Part shown: piece after piece, positions 1 to 7,181 of the stretch
Layout: each line of letters opens with the position of its first letter
How positions within the stretch are numbered: position 1 is the first letter of the stretch
Source: JAGMXM01 sp964458325
GTDB lineage: Bacteria; Verrucomicrobiota; Verrucomicrobiia; Limisphaerales; UBA1319
Direction: 5' to 3'
Assembly: GCA_964458325.1 (NCBI GenBank)
Contig: CAYWIM010000110.1
Coordinates: forward strand, 1-12,458
DNA length: 12,458 nt
Translations under genes and position numbers: made by a program
Notes under the pieces: generated by a model
The model's input: only the letters and a program-made list of their open reading frames with translations
What the model was told of the DNA's origin: nothing
The model's database searches: none

Positions 1-4
1 TCCA

Positions 5-60
5 CGGAGTGGCCGCCCTACCTTTCGGCTTAGGGCTTGCAAGGTAGGGCGCGCACTCCG
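5..60. repeat. Imperfect 20-bp inverted repeat (large hairpin)
   Basis: The arms lie at 5-24 and 41-60, around a 16-base spacer (25-40). The left arm pairs with the right at 18 of 20 positions; the only mismatches are two adjacent bases in the middle (GC against CG). The arms contain the core AAGGTAGGGCG and the end CACTCCG. No T-run follows on the + strand, so it is not a classical intrinsic terminator for a rightward gene, although it could lie at the end of a gene to the left of the window. The size and near-perfect symmetry resemble small dispersed palindromic (REP-like) elements. That identity is inferred; only one copy is visible here. Confidence 0.6.
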
Positions 61-81
61 CTGCGAGCCACCCCCAAGAAC

Positions 82-111
82 TTGCTTGAACGCGGAGCCG
101 GCGGTTATAGA
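82..111 (+). promoter_or_regulatory. Possible sigma70-like promoter for the LamG-pseudopilin pair
   Basis: A TTGCTT hexamer at 82-87 is followed, after 18 bases, by TATAGA at 106-111, which would place transcription start about 70 bases before the ATG at 188. Each box departs from consensus at two or more positions and the surroundings are GC-rich, so this is only a weak candidate. There is no better -10-like sequence in the 187-base leader. Confidence 0.2.
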
Positions 112-187
112 GTGACATTGCGAATACGCCCGCAACACCCGATGAATCTGATCGGATGGCTCATTCAACTTCAATCGAACAAGCCCG

Positions 188-3100
188 ATGAAACCGAAAA
201 CGAACTGGACCCGAATCATCCTCTCGGTGGTGGCGGCTCTGGCTGGCGCCGGCGCCCTCGATGCGCAAGTCATCGGCTACTGGCGGTTCGACGAAAAGGC
301 GCCGGGCAACACGGCCGACACGACGCCGGGAGCGATCCTCGACTCGAGCGGCAACGCATACCATGGCAGCGCGGATACGGGCATGGTTTACGTGGCCGCC
401 AGCCCCGCTCACGGCGGCACGTCCGGCCTGACGTTCTCGTCGGGCAACGCTGACAAGATCGTCGTGCCCGATCCATGGGGCGTTTACAATTTCACGCCGG
501 CGCAGAGCGTCACGCTCGAGGCGGTGGTGCGCACCGTCACGATTGGCCAGAACAGCGTAGGGGCGATCATGGCCAAGCAGGTCGCCAGCCCCGGCGAATG
601 GTGGTGGCGGATCAACGCCACGGGAAAACAGCAATTCTGGGTCAACGACGGCGAAGGCGGTTCGAAAAACGCGAGCGGGGCCAAAGTCCTCAACGACGGC
701 CAGTGGCATCATCTGGCTGCGGTGTTCGATGGCGCGGCGCAGGAGGTTCGTGTCTATGCGGATTACGTTCTCGACGGCACGGGTGCGGCCGTCTACACGA
801 CATCGGGAACGATCGGCAACACAAACAACCTGTGGATCGGCGCGTTTCAAGCGGGCGCGCGCCAGTTCGATGGCGAGATGGATTTTGTGCGAATGTCGAT
901 GGGCGCGATCGAGCCGAGCCAGTTCGTCCTCCCGTTCACTTACCTGGCGGACTTCATGCCTGCGAACAACGCCAGTTTTGTCCCGGCCGGCGCTACAGCG
1001 AGCTTCGCGGTCCAATCACCCGTGATCGGCGTCGCGTCGTCGAACATTGTCGTTGCGGTCAATGGGGCGGATGTAAGCAGCCAGCTGGTTATGGCGGGCG
1101 ACAACTACGATCGGACCGTCACGCTGCCTTCACTCGAGCCGGGCCTGCTTTACCGCGTGAGCCTTGCAATCACCGATCTCGCCCACAACACGATTCGCCA
1201 GGAGTGGACATTCAACACCATCGGCGCGGACTCGCTGTTCATCGAGGGCGAGGATTACAATTTCGATGGCGGGCAGTTCATCGACGATCCGCAGCTGTCG
1301 TCCGTGCCGGCGGCGGACAATTACCTCGATCGGCTGGGCGTGGAGGGGATTGATTATCATCAGACGAACATTCCGCCCGCGCTCGCTCAATATCGCATCT
1401 ACGATGTCGCGGGCACGGCGGTCAGCCAGGATATCCTGCGCCAGGCCTATCTCGATGCGCAAGCGTTGGATCCGGGTGTGGCGGATTACGTGCTGCGCGA
1501 AAATGCCAACAGCGAGTGGCTCAATTACACCCGCGCGTTCCCGTCGGACACGTATCGCGTCTACGCTCGGCTGGCAAAGCCGGGGACGGTGCCCGTGGTG
1601 ATTCAGGTGGACGAAGTCACCGGCGGCAGCACCGGCATCGCCCAAACGCTGGCGCCCATCGGCACGCTCCGCCGCGCGCCCACGGGGGGTGATTCCCTAT
1701 ATGAATTCGTTCCCCTGACGGACGCGCTCGGCAACGAGGTGGGCGTCCGGCTAAGCGGAGTGAAGACCCTGCGGCTCACGTTCGTTTCCGGCGGCGCCAA
1801 TGTGAACTTGAATTATTTTGTCTGCGCTCCGATCGCCAGCGTGCAGGCCCCATTCCTCGCATCCGTGTCTCCGGCGGCGGGCGCGGGCAATGAGGCCTCC
1901 AACGCCACCATTCAGGCAACGATTCGCAACGCGGACACGACGGTCGACACGGGCCAGATCCGACTCGAATTGGACGGGAATCCCGTGTCGCCCTCGATCG
2001 CGGCCACCAGCATCGGGGCGGACATCGCTTACACCCCATCGGCGATGGCGACCGGGCTGCACACGGCGGCGTTGATCTTCACCGACAGCGCGTCTGTGCG
2101 GATCACGAACTCCTGGCAGTTCTACGTGGCGAACCGCGCCGTGCGCGGCCATTGGAGATTCGATGAAAAGGCGGCGGGCGGCTGGACGAGCACGAACGCG
2201 GGCGCGATCCTGGATTCGAGCGGGAACGCCCGCCACGGCGCCGTGAGCGGCGCCGCCCTGGAGTACATCACGGGCAGTTTCCATTATGGCAACACGACTG
2301 CGCTGAGGTTTACGAGCGGCGACGATCGCGTGGTCGTGCCCGATCCGAGCGGCAACTTCAATTTCACGGGCTCCTTCACCTTCGAGGCATTGGTCCGCAC
2401 CACGAGCAGCGCAACCGCGGCGGCGATTCTGGCGAAGAACGGCACCGGGGACGGGGAAGGGGAGTTCTGGTGGCGCGCGCCGGGGACCGCGGGCGGCGTG
2501 CAGCGGGCGGGCATGAACGGTTTCTTCCTGACGGGCACGATTCCCTTGAACGATGGCGCCTGGCATCATGTGGCGATGGTGTACGATCAGGCCGCCGCGC
2601 AGATTCGGCTTTATGCGGACTATCTGCCGGACGCAGTCTTGGATGGAGTTGTCACGGACCGGATCATCGGGCGGGCCGCCGACTTGCAGATCGGCGGCTT
2701 CATCGGGACTGCGACGAGCGAGTTCGAGGGGGACATCGATTTCATCCGGATGAGCGATGGCGCGCTCGATCCACCGCAGTTTGTCCAGACCGCCATCGCC
2801 CTCGAGCCCATCGTCAAAGTGTTGCGGCCGGCAGACGGGGCGAAGAATGTCTCGCCCACCGCAGCAATCGAGGTCGAGCTCCAGAACCGCGACACGTCGG
2901 TGGCGCTGAACACGCTGAGGCTGTTCGTCGACGGCGCCGACGTCACGGCGGCCTCGACCCGGGAAGCGGCCGAGAAGGGGGCGAGGATCCGCTATGTTCC
3001 GACCGCTCCGCTGGCCGATGGATTGCGCACAGCCACCGCGGTCTTCGACGACACCGCCTCGCCGGCGAATTCGTGGACGAACTCGTGGGGCTTCCGCGTC

Positions 3101-4012
3101 GTCTCCTCGATCCCGGTGGCCGGCTTCTATCCGTTCAACGAAAAAGCCTCAGGGATCGCGGATGGCGCGCTGGGGGCGATCCTGGATGCGAGCGGTTTCG
3201 GGCGGCACGGCACTGCATCGAGCGTTTCGGGCATTCCGTATGTCCCGGGGAGCCCGAACCACGGCAATACGTATGCGCTGGGCTTTACGGTGCTCAACAC
3301 CAACCACGTCGCCGTGCCGGATCCGGACGGCGTGTTCAATTGGAATCCGAGCCAGAGCGTCACGCTGGAAGCCGTGGTGCGCACCGCGAACATCGGCCTG
3401 GCCTCGGTCGGATCGATTCTGGCCAAGCAGTGGGTGTCGCACTCCGAGTGGTGGTGGCGGATCAACGCGACTGGATTCCAGCAATTCAACGTCACCGACG
3501 GCAGCGGCGGCAAGAGTGTCACGGGCGCCAAGGCCCTCAACGACGGCGAATGGCATCATTTGGCGGTGATCTACGACGGCGAGGCCAAGCAGTTGCGCGC
3601 CTACGTGGATTACGTTCAGGATGGAATGACCGTGGCGACCACCTACACGTCGACGACCAGCATGATCGGCAACACCAACGACCTCTTCATCGGCCAGTTC
3701 CAAAACGGCGGGCGGATCTTCGAGGGCGACATCGACATGGTGCGGTTCACCGCGGCGGCGCTGGATCCGAGCTGGTTCATCCCGATCGGCGGCGTCGCGC
3801 CCTCCGTGCGGCTGACCTCCGCCGCCCGAGAGGGCTCGAGCATCGTGTTTGGATTCGAAACCGAGGCGGGCCGATCCTATGTTGTGGAGTCCGCCCTCGC
3901 GGTGGACGCCGCCTGGAGCGATGCGGAGACGATCCCGGGTGACGGTGCGGCGAAGACCGTTTCATACCCGATCGCCGGCGACCGGAGGTTTTTCCGTGTC
4001 CGGATCCAATGA
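188..4012 (+). CDS. Secreted triple-LamG (concanavalin A-like) multidomain protein
   Basis: A 1274-residue exported protein, probably binding or acting on glycans at the cell surface or outside; no enzymatic motif was recognised. Residues 1-26 form a signal peptide (basic start, hydrophobic core, likely cut after ALDA). Domains in order: LamG/jelly-roll module 1 (about 28-250), an Ig-like linker (about 255-345), a carbohydrate-binding-like segment opening with IEGEDYNFDGG (about 349-549), a second Ig-like linker (about 555-650), LamG 2 (about 652-870), a third linker (about 872-975), LamG 3 (about 976-1198) and a C-terminal module from about 1204. That last module has the AGRSYVVES and RRFFRVRIQ signatures common in large Verrucomicrobia exoproteins. 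Each LamG starts with a (Y/H)WRFDEKA-like or YPFNEKA motif and carries LNDG.WHH. LamG 1 and 3 are more alike than either is to 2. No C-terminal membrane anchor is seen. The ATG lacks a Shine-Dalgarno sequence but sets up the signal peptide exactly. Fold assignment is firm; ligand is unknown. Confidence 0.88.
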   Translation: MKPKTNWTRIILSVVAALAGAGALDAQVIGYWRFDEKAPGNTADTTPGAILDSSGNAYHGSADTGMVYVAASPAHGGTSGLTFSSGNADKIVVPDPWGVYNFTPAQSVTLEAVVRTVTIGQNSVGAIMAKQVASPGEWWWRINATGKQQFWVNDGEGGSKNASGAKVLNDGQWHHLAAVFDGAAQEVRVYADYVLDGTGAAVYTTSGTIGNTNNLWIGAFQAGARQFDGEMDFVRMSMGAIEPSQFVLPFTYLADFMPANNASFVPAGATASFAVQSPVIGVASSNIVVAVNGADVSSQLVMAGDNYDRTVTLPSLEPGLLYRVSLAITDLAHNTIRQEWTFNTIGADSLFIEGEDYNFDGGQFIDDPQLSSVPAADNYLDRLGVEGIDYHQTNIPPALAQYRIYDVAGTAVSQDILRQAYLDAQALDPGVADYVLRENANSEWLNYTRAFPSDTYRVYARLAKPGTVPVVIQVDEVTGGSTGIAQTLAPIGTLRRAPTGGDSLYEFVPLTDALGNEVGVRLSGVKTLRLTFVSGGANVNLNYFVCAPIASVQAPFLASVSPAAGAGNEASNATIQATIRNADTTVDTGQIRLELDGNPVSPSIAATSIGADIAYTPSAMATGLHTAALIFTDSASVRITNSWQFYVANRAVRGHWRFDEKAAGGWTSTNAGAILDSSGNARHGAVSGAALEYITGSFHYGNTTALRFTSGDDRVVVPDPSGNFNFTGSFTFEALVRTTSSATAAAILAKNGTGDGEGEFWWRAPGTAGGVQRAGMNGFFLTGTIPLNDGAWHHVAMVYDQAAAQIRLYADYLPDAVLDGVVTDRIIGRAADLQIGGFIGTATSEFEGDIDFIRMSDGALDPPQFVQTAIALEPIVKVLRPADGAKNVSPTAAIEVELQNRDTSVALNTLRLFVDGADVTAASTREAAEKGARIRYVPTAPLADGLRTATAVFDDTASPANSWTNSWGFRVVSSIPVAGFYPFNEKASGIADGALGAILDASGFGRHGTASSVSGIPYVPGSPNHGNTYALGFTVLNTNHVAVPDPDGVFNWNPSQSVTLEAVVRTANIGLASVGSILAKQWVSHSEWWWRINATGFQQFNVTDGSGGKSVTGAKALNDGEWHHLAVIYDGEAKQLRAYVDYVQDGMTVATTYTSTTSMIGNTNDLFIGQFQNGGRIFEGDIDMVRFTAAALDPSWFIPIGGVAPSVRLTSAAREGSSIVFGFETEAGRSYVVESALAVDAAWSDAETIPGDGAAKTVSYPIAGDRRFFRVRIQ

Positions 4013-4013
4013 G

Positions 4014-4020
4014 AAGGAGG
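4014..4020 (+). promoter_or_regulatory. Strong Shine-Dalgarno sequence of the pseudopilin gene
   Basis: AAGGAGG lies two bases after the TGA of the LamG gene (4010-4012) and five bases before the ATG at 4026. This supports 4026 rather than the upstream in-frame ATG at 3849, and suggests that ribosomes finishing the LamG gene reinitiate here. It is the only strong Shine-Dalgarno match I found ahead of a gene in the window. Confidence 0.75.
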
Positions 4021-4025
4021 CGGCC

Positions 4026-4919
4026 ATGATGATCCGGTTGAGGCCATCCATCCGCTCCGGCATCGAGTCCTGCCGCGCGCCGTCTCGAGGGATCGGCGAG
4101 GCGGGGCGGCGTCGGCCGCCAGGTGCGTTCACGCTGATCGAGCTGCTGGTGGTCATTGCGATCATCGCGATTCTGGCGGGGATGCTGCTGCCGGCATTGG
4201 GCAAGGCCAAGGCCAAGGCCCAAGGGATCGCATGCATGGGCAACATCAAGCAGATCGGTCTGGCGTGGTACATGTATGCGCTGGACCAGAACGACAAGCT
4301 CGCGCTCAACAAGCAGAGCCAGTCGGGGATCTCGGGCATCGGCAAGACCTGGGTGTCCGGCGTCCTGAACATGAACAACAGCACCGATAACACGAATACC
4401 TACCTGTTGGAGCAGAGCCTGCTCTATTCGTATTTCAAGACCAAGAACGCCAAGTTCTGGCGATGCCCAGCCGACCTGTCCGTCTCGGTGCACGGAGGTG
4501 TCAGCTACCCGCGTGTGCGGACGTATGCGATGAACTGCTGGCTGGCGGAGGGGCGGCTGTCGCAATCGCCCGGGTTTCGCGTGTTCAAAAAGATGTCGGA
4601 CCTGACGGTGCCGGGTCCGGTGAAGACCTTCGTGCTGATCGACGAGCGGGAGGACAGCATCGACGACGGCTACTTCGCCGTGAACATGACCGGGTATCCG
4701 GACCAGCCGCGAACGATCATCTGGGTGAATTACCCGGCCGCATACCATGGCGGCTCGGCAGGGCTGGTGTTTGCCGATGGGCATGCCGAAACCCGCCGCT
4801 GGCTCGATCCGCGGACCATGCCGCCGCTGGTGCGCGGCCAGGATCTCAAGCTGAACGTCTCCTCGCCTAACAATCCGGATCTGGTCTGGATCCAGGAGCG
4901 GGCCACGGCCAGGGAATGA
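4026..4919 (+). CDS. Pseudopilin-like protein (prepilin N-terminus, H-X9-DG C-terminus)
   Basis: A 297-residue inner-membrane or pilus-like protein, presumably handled by a prepilin peptidase and a type II/type IV-pilus-like machinery. Residues 34-52 hold the class III leader motif AFTLIELLVVIAIIAILAG, a cleavage site plus hydrophobic helix. E39 is the methylation-linked Glu, at +5 if cut before F35 or +6 if cut after G33. A short KAKAKAQ stretch follows, coded by three tandem AAGGCC units (4203-4220). The globular part has the family's KQIGLAWYMYALDQND, an FWRCPAD motif (C147), and the terminal H-X9-DG motif (H241, D251, G252). This type is very abundant in Verrucomicrobia, Lentisphaerae and Planctomycetes, mostly without known function. 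The leader before the motif is unusually long (33-34 residues, Arg-rich). The start at 4026 is chosen for its Shine-Dalgarno; a second ATG follows at 4029. It lies 13 bases after the LamG stop, so the two probably share an mRNA and possibly a surface structure (inferred). Confidence 0.88.
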   Translation: MMIRLRPSIRSGIESCRAPSRGIGEAGRRRPPGAFTLIELLVVIAIIAILAGMLLPALGKAKAKAQGIACMGNIKQIGLAWYMYALDQNDKLALNKQSQSGISGIGKTWVSGVLNMNNSTDNTNTYLLEQSLLYSYFKTKNAKFWRCPADLSVSVHGGVSYPRVRTYAMNCWLAEGRLSQSPGFRVFKKMSDLTVPGPVKTFVLIDEREDSIDDGYFAVNMTGYPDQPRTIIWVNYPAAYHGGSAGLVFADGHAETRRWLDPRTMPPLVRGQDLKLNVSSPNNPDLVWIQERATARE

Positions 4920-4958
4920 CGCGCAAACGCCCTCGAGGATCGCCCCGGAAGACAGGAG

Positions 4959-6467
4959 TCAGCGGCGGCCGGGCGATCCCTGGCGCGATTCGAGGAACGC
5001 CTTGAGCTCCGCGGCCACCTTGCCTCCGAAGCCGGGCACTTGCGCAATTTCATCGGCTGTCGCCAGACGCAGGCGCCTCACGGATCCGAATCTCTTGAGC
5101 AGCGCCCGCTTCCGCTGGCCGCCGATCCCCGGGAATTCGTCGAGCACGCTCTCCGAGATCCGCCGGAGGCGCAACTGGGCGTTGTAGGTGTTGGCGAACC
5201 GATGCGATTCGTCCCGAACGCGCTGCAGCAGCTTGAGCGCGGGCGAGCCCGGTTCGAGGCGGAGTGGGGTGGCGGCGCCGGGCCGGTGGATTTCCTCGTG
5301 TTCCTTGGCCAGGCCGATCACCGGCGTGCGCTCGAGGCCCAGCCGCCGCAGTTCGGCCATTGCGGCGCCGAGCTGATTCGGGCCGCCGTCGATCAGGATC
5401 AGGTCGGGCGCCGGGGCTCCCTCGCGCACCTGGCGGGTGTAGCGTCTCCGGATGGTCTCGCCCATGCAGGCGACATCATCCTGGCCGCTGACCGATCGGA
5501 TTCGGTAGCGGCGATAATTCTGCCGGTCGGCGCGCCCGTTCCGGAAGCTGACCATCGAGGCCACCAGAAAGGTGTCGCTGATGTTCGAGATATCGAAACC
5601 TTCGATCCGCCGGGGCGGCCCGGGCAGGTCCAGCACGCGGGCCAGCTCGGCCAGGTCCTGCTCCGGATCGAGCGCGTGGGGCAGGTTGGGCGGCAGGCGG
5701 GAGAAACGATGCATCTTGCGGGTGGTGCTGCGCAAGTCTTCGAGCAGGTCTCGCCACTGGGCCGCCTGCTCGAAGTCCTGCGCGGCGGCCGCCCGGCGCA
5801 TTTCGGTCTCGAGCTGCTGCTCCATCTCGGCGCACTGGCCGGCCAGGAAGTCGCACGCGGCCCGGACCTGGGCCATGTATTCGTCGCGGGTCACGTTGCC
5901 AATGCACGGCGCCGTGCAGTACCGGAGGTTTGCGTACATGCAATGGCGGTAGTCGGCCTCGCCCGGCGTGAGAACCCGGCAGCCCCGCAGGCGAAACTGC
6001 CGGCGCACCAGCGCCAGCGTCCGGCGCGCCGCTGCCGAATGCGCGAACGGGCCGAAATACTGGGCGCCGTCCTCGGTTCGCAGCCGTGTCAGGGCAAACC
6101 CCGGGATCGGGTCCTGCCAGTTGATCTTGATCGAGAGAAAGCGCTTGTCGTCCCGGAAGCTGACATTGTATCGGGGGTGCCATTCCTTGATCAGCCGCCC
6201 CTCGAGCAGGAGGGCTTCCGGCTCGCTCCGAACCGCATGCACCTCGAAGTCGCAAATGGCGTCCACCAACGCCCTCAGCTTCAAATCCCATCCATGCCGC
6301 CGGCCTGGATGGAAATACTGGCTCACCCGGCGCCGCAGGTCGCGGGCCTTGCCCACGTAGATGACGCGCCCGAGCCGATCCTTCATCAGGTAGATCCCGG
6401 GCTGGTGCGGCAATTCGGTGAGCTTGGCCCGCAGCCGCTCGATTACCGGTCCGCCCTTGCTGTTCAT
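4959..6467 (-). CDS. uvrC: UvrC excinuclease subunit, short form
   Basis: Nuclease subunit of nucleotide excision repair: it makes both incisions beside a DNA lesion in the UvrB-DNA complex in the cytoplasm. Domains in 502 residues: GIY-YIG nuclease (about 22-100) with PGIYLMKD, VIYVGKA, R49 region and catalytic-type E84 in EALLLEGRLIK; a four-Cys cluster (C163, C176, C184, C188) as in iron-sulfur-type UvrCs; the UVR helix pair that contacts UvrB (about 222-252, QDFEQAAQWRDLL); the RNase H-like C-terminal nuclease (about 288-425) with the DDH-type residues D292 (FDISNIS), D360 (LILIDGG) and H422 (DESHRF); and a tandem helix-hairpin-helix end (about 438-495, FPGIGG and VPGFGG). All catalytic positions are present, so it looks active. 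It is about 100 residues shorter than the usual roughly 600, and the loss falls between UVR and D292. It starts 18 bases after the SIS gene, probably co-transcribed. No Shine-Dalgarno is evident. It ends convergently, 39 bases from the pseudopilin stop. Confidence 0.92.
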   Translation of the reverse strand: MNSKGGPVIERLRAKLTELPHQPGIYLMKDRLGRVIYVGKARDLRRRVSQYFHPGRRHGWDLKLRALVDAICDFEVHAVRSEPEALLLEGRLIKEWHPRYNVSFRDDKRFLSIKINWQDPIPGFALTRLRTEDGAQYFGPFAHSAAARRTLALVRRQFRLRGCRVLTPGEADYRHCMYANLRYCTAPCIGNVTRDEYMAQVRAACDFLAGQCAEMEQQLETEMRRAAAAQDFEQAAQWRDLLEDLRSTTRKMHRFSRLPPNLPHALDPEQDLAELARVLDLPGPPRRIEGFDISNISDTFLVASMVSFRNGRADRQNYRRYRIRSVSGQDDVACMGETIRRRYTRQVREGAPAPDLILIDGGPNQLGAAMAELRRLGLERTPVIGLAKEHEEIHRPGAATPLRLEPGSPALKLLQRVRDESHRFANTYNAQLRLRRISESVLDEFPGIGGQRKRALLKRFGSVRRLRLATADEIAQVPGFGGKVAAELKAFLESRQGSPGRR

Positions 6468-6485
6468 GGCCGGCTCGGGCCCGGG

Positions 6486-7058
6486 CTATTGGGCCAGCGC
6501 GGGGATCTCCATGAACGCGTAGCAGAGCAGATGGCAGACGACCATCTGCGCGTCCTCGACCCGCCCGTAATGCTCGGACTCGATCGCGATCACATCCTGG
6601 GCGTACTCAGCCACCTTCCCGCGTTTGCCTCCCACGAGGGCGATCGTGTGCAAGCCGTTGTTGGCGGCCCAATGGATGGCTTTGACCACGTTGGGCGAGC
6701 TGCCGCTCACACTCAGCGCCATGGCCAGGTCGCCGGGCCGCGCGTAGTTCACCAGCTGGCGCAGGAAGATATCCTCGTACGAATAATCGTTTCCGATGGC
6801 CGTCAGCCAGCTGACGTTGTCGTTCAGCGTCAAACAGCGGAACCGCCGCCCGACCTTATCGGAGGCGCCCTTGCCCAGATCAGTGACGAAGTGGGAGGCA
6901 TTGGCCGCGCTGCCGCCGTTGCCGAAAACGAAGATTTGGCGGTCGTCCTGGACCGCCCGCCGGAGCCGCTCGATCAAGCCGGCCACGGCATCCATCGGAA
7001 TCGCCTGCAAGGCGGATTGTTGATCTCGAATGTAATTCTCGAGCCACGTTTTCATCAT
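6486..7058 (-). CDS. SIS-domain sugar-phosphate isomerase-like protein (GmhA-like)
   Basis: A 190-residue single SIS-domain protein of the phosphoheptose isomerase (GmhA) type. GmhA converts sedoheptulose 7-phosphate to D-glycero-D-manno-heptose 7-phosphate for lipopolysaccharide or capsule heptose. Visible motifs are the phosphate-binding FGNGGSAANASHF (residues 45-57), IGNDYSYEDIFLRQL (88-102), SVSGSSPNVVKAI (116-128) and a final helix with EDAQMVVCHLLCY (168-180). By-eye alignment to E. coli GmhA gives a metal/catalytic set of H56, D60, E168 and H176, against His61, Glu65, Gln172 and His180. Two of the four are thus conservatively replaced, and the substrate may differ. Two adjacent ATGs (7058 and 7055) are possible starts, with no Shine-Dalgarno. 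It follows the ROK gene by 123 bases and precedes uvrC by 18. The SIS fold is certain; heptose specificity is only a possibility. Confidence 0.82.
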   Translation of the reverse strand: MMKTWLENYIRDQQSALQAIPMDAVAGLIERLRRAVQDDRQIFVFGNGGSAANASHFVTDLGKGASDKVGRRFRCLTLNDNVSWLTAIGNDYSYEDIFLRQLVNYARPGDLAMALSVSGSSPNVVKAIHWAANNGLHTIALVGGKRGKVAEYAQDVIAIESEHYGRVEDAQMVVCHLLCYAFMEIPALAQ

Positions 7059-7181
7059 GCGGGAAAGTAACCGATTTTTGCCCGTTGAAAAGAGGCATTT
7101 ATGCGCGGGGGGCTATGATCAATGGCAGAGTCCATTCGGAACCAACGGGATGGGCCGCCTGAAACGCAGGAAGGCATGATG

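Noticed and set aside
37..453. 138-codon + strand frame starting in the leader and overlapping the LamG start
   Set aside because: It uses a TTG start inside the hairpin and overlaps the signal peptide region of the LamG gene in another frame; no domain was seen.
2470..3942. 490-codon + strand frame inside the LamG gene
   Set aside because: It overlaps LamG modules 2 and 3 in another frame; its translation is Arg/Gly-rich and without domains, the usual shadow of a GC-rich gene.
3849..4025. Upstream start of the pseudopilin at 3849
   Set aside because: It overlaps the LamG gene by more than 160 bases, while the ATG at 4026 has a full Shine-Dalgarno at ideal spacing.
3777..4784. 335-codon - strand frame over the end of the LamG gene and the pseudopilin
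   Set aside because: It is antisense to well-supported domains, with a His/Arg-rich composition and no family match.
4920..4958. Possible bidirectional terminator between the converging pseudopilin and uvrC genes
   Set aside because: No stem-loop with a T-run is visible in the 39 bases.
5040..7070. Open + strand frame of 676 codons running antisense across uvrC and the SIS gene
   Set aside because: It lies wholly opposite two clear protein families, has no recognisable domain, and long antisense frames are expected in GC-rich coding DNA.
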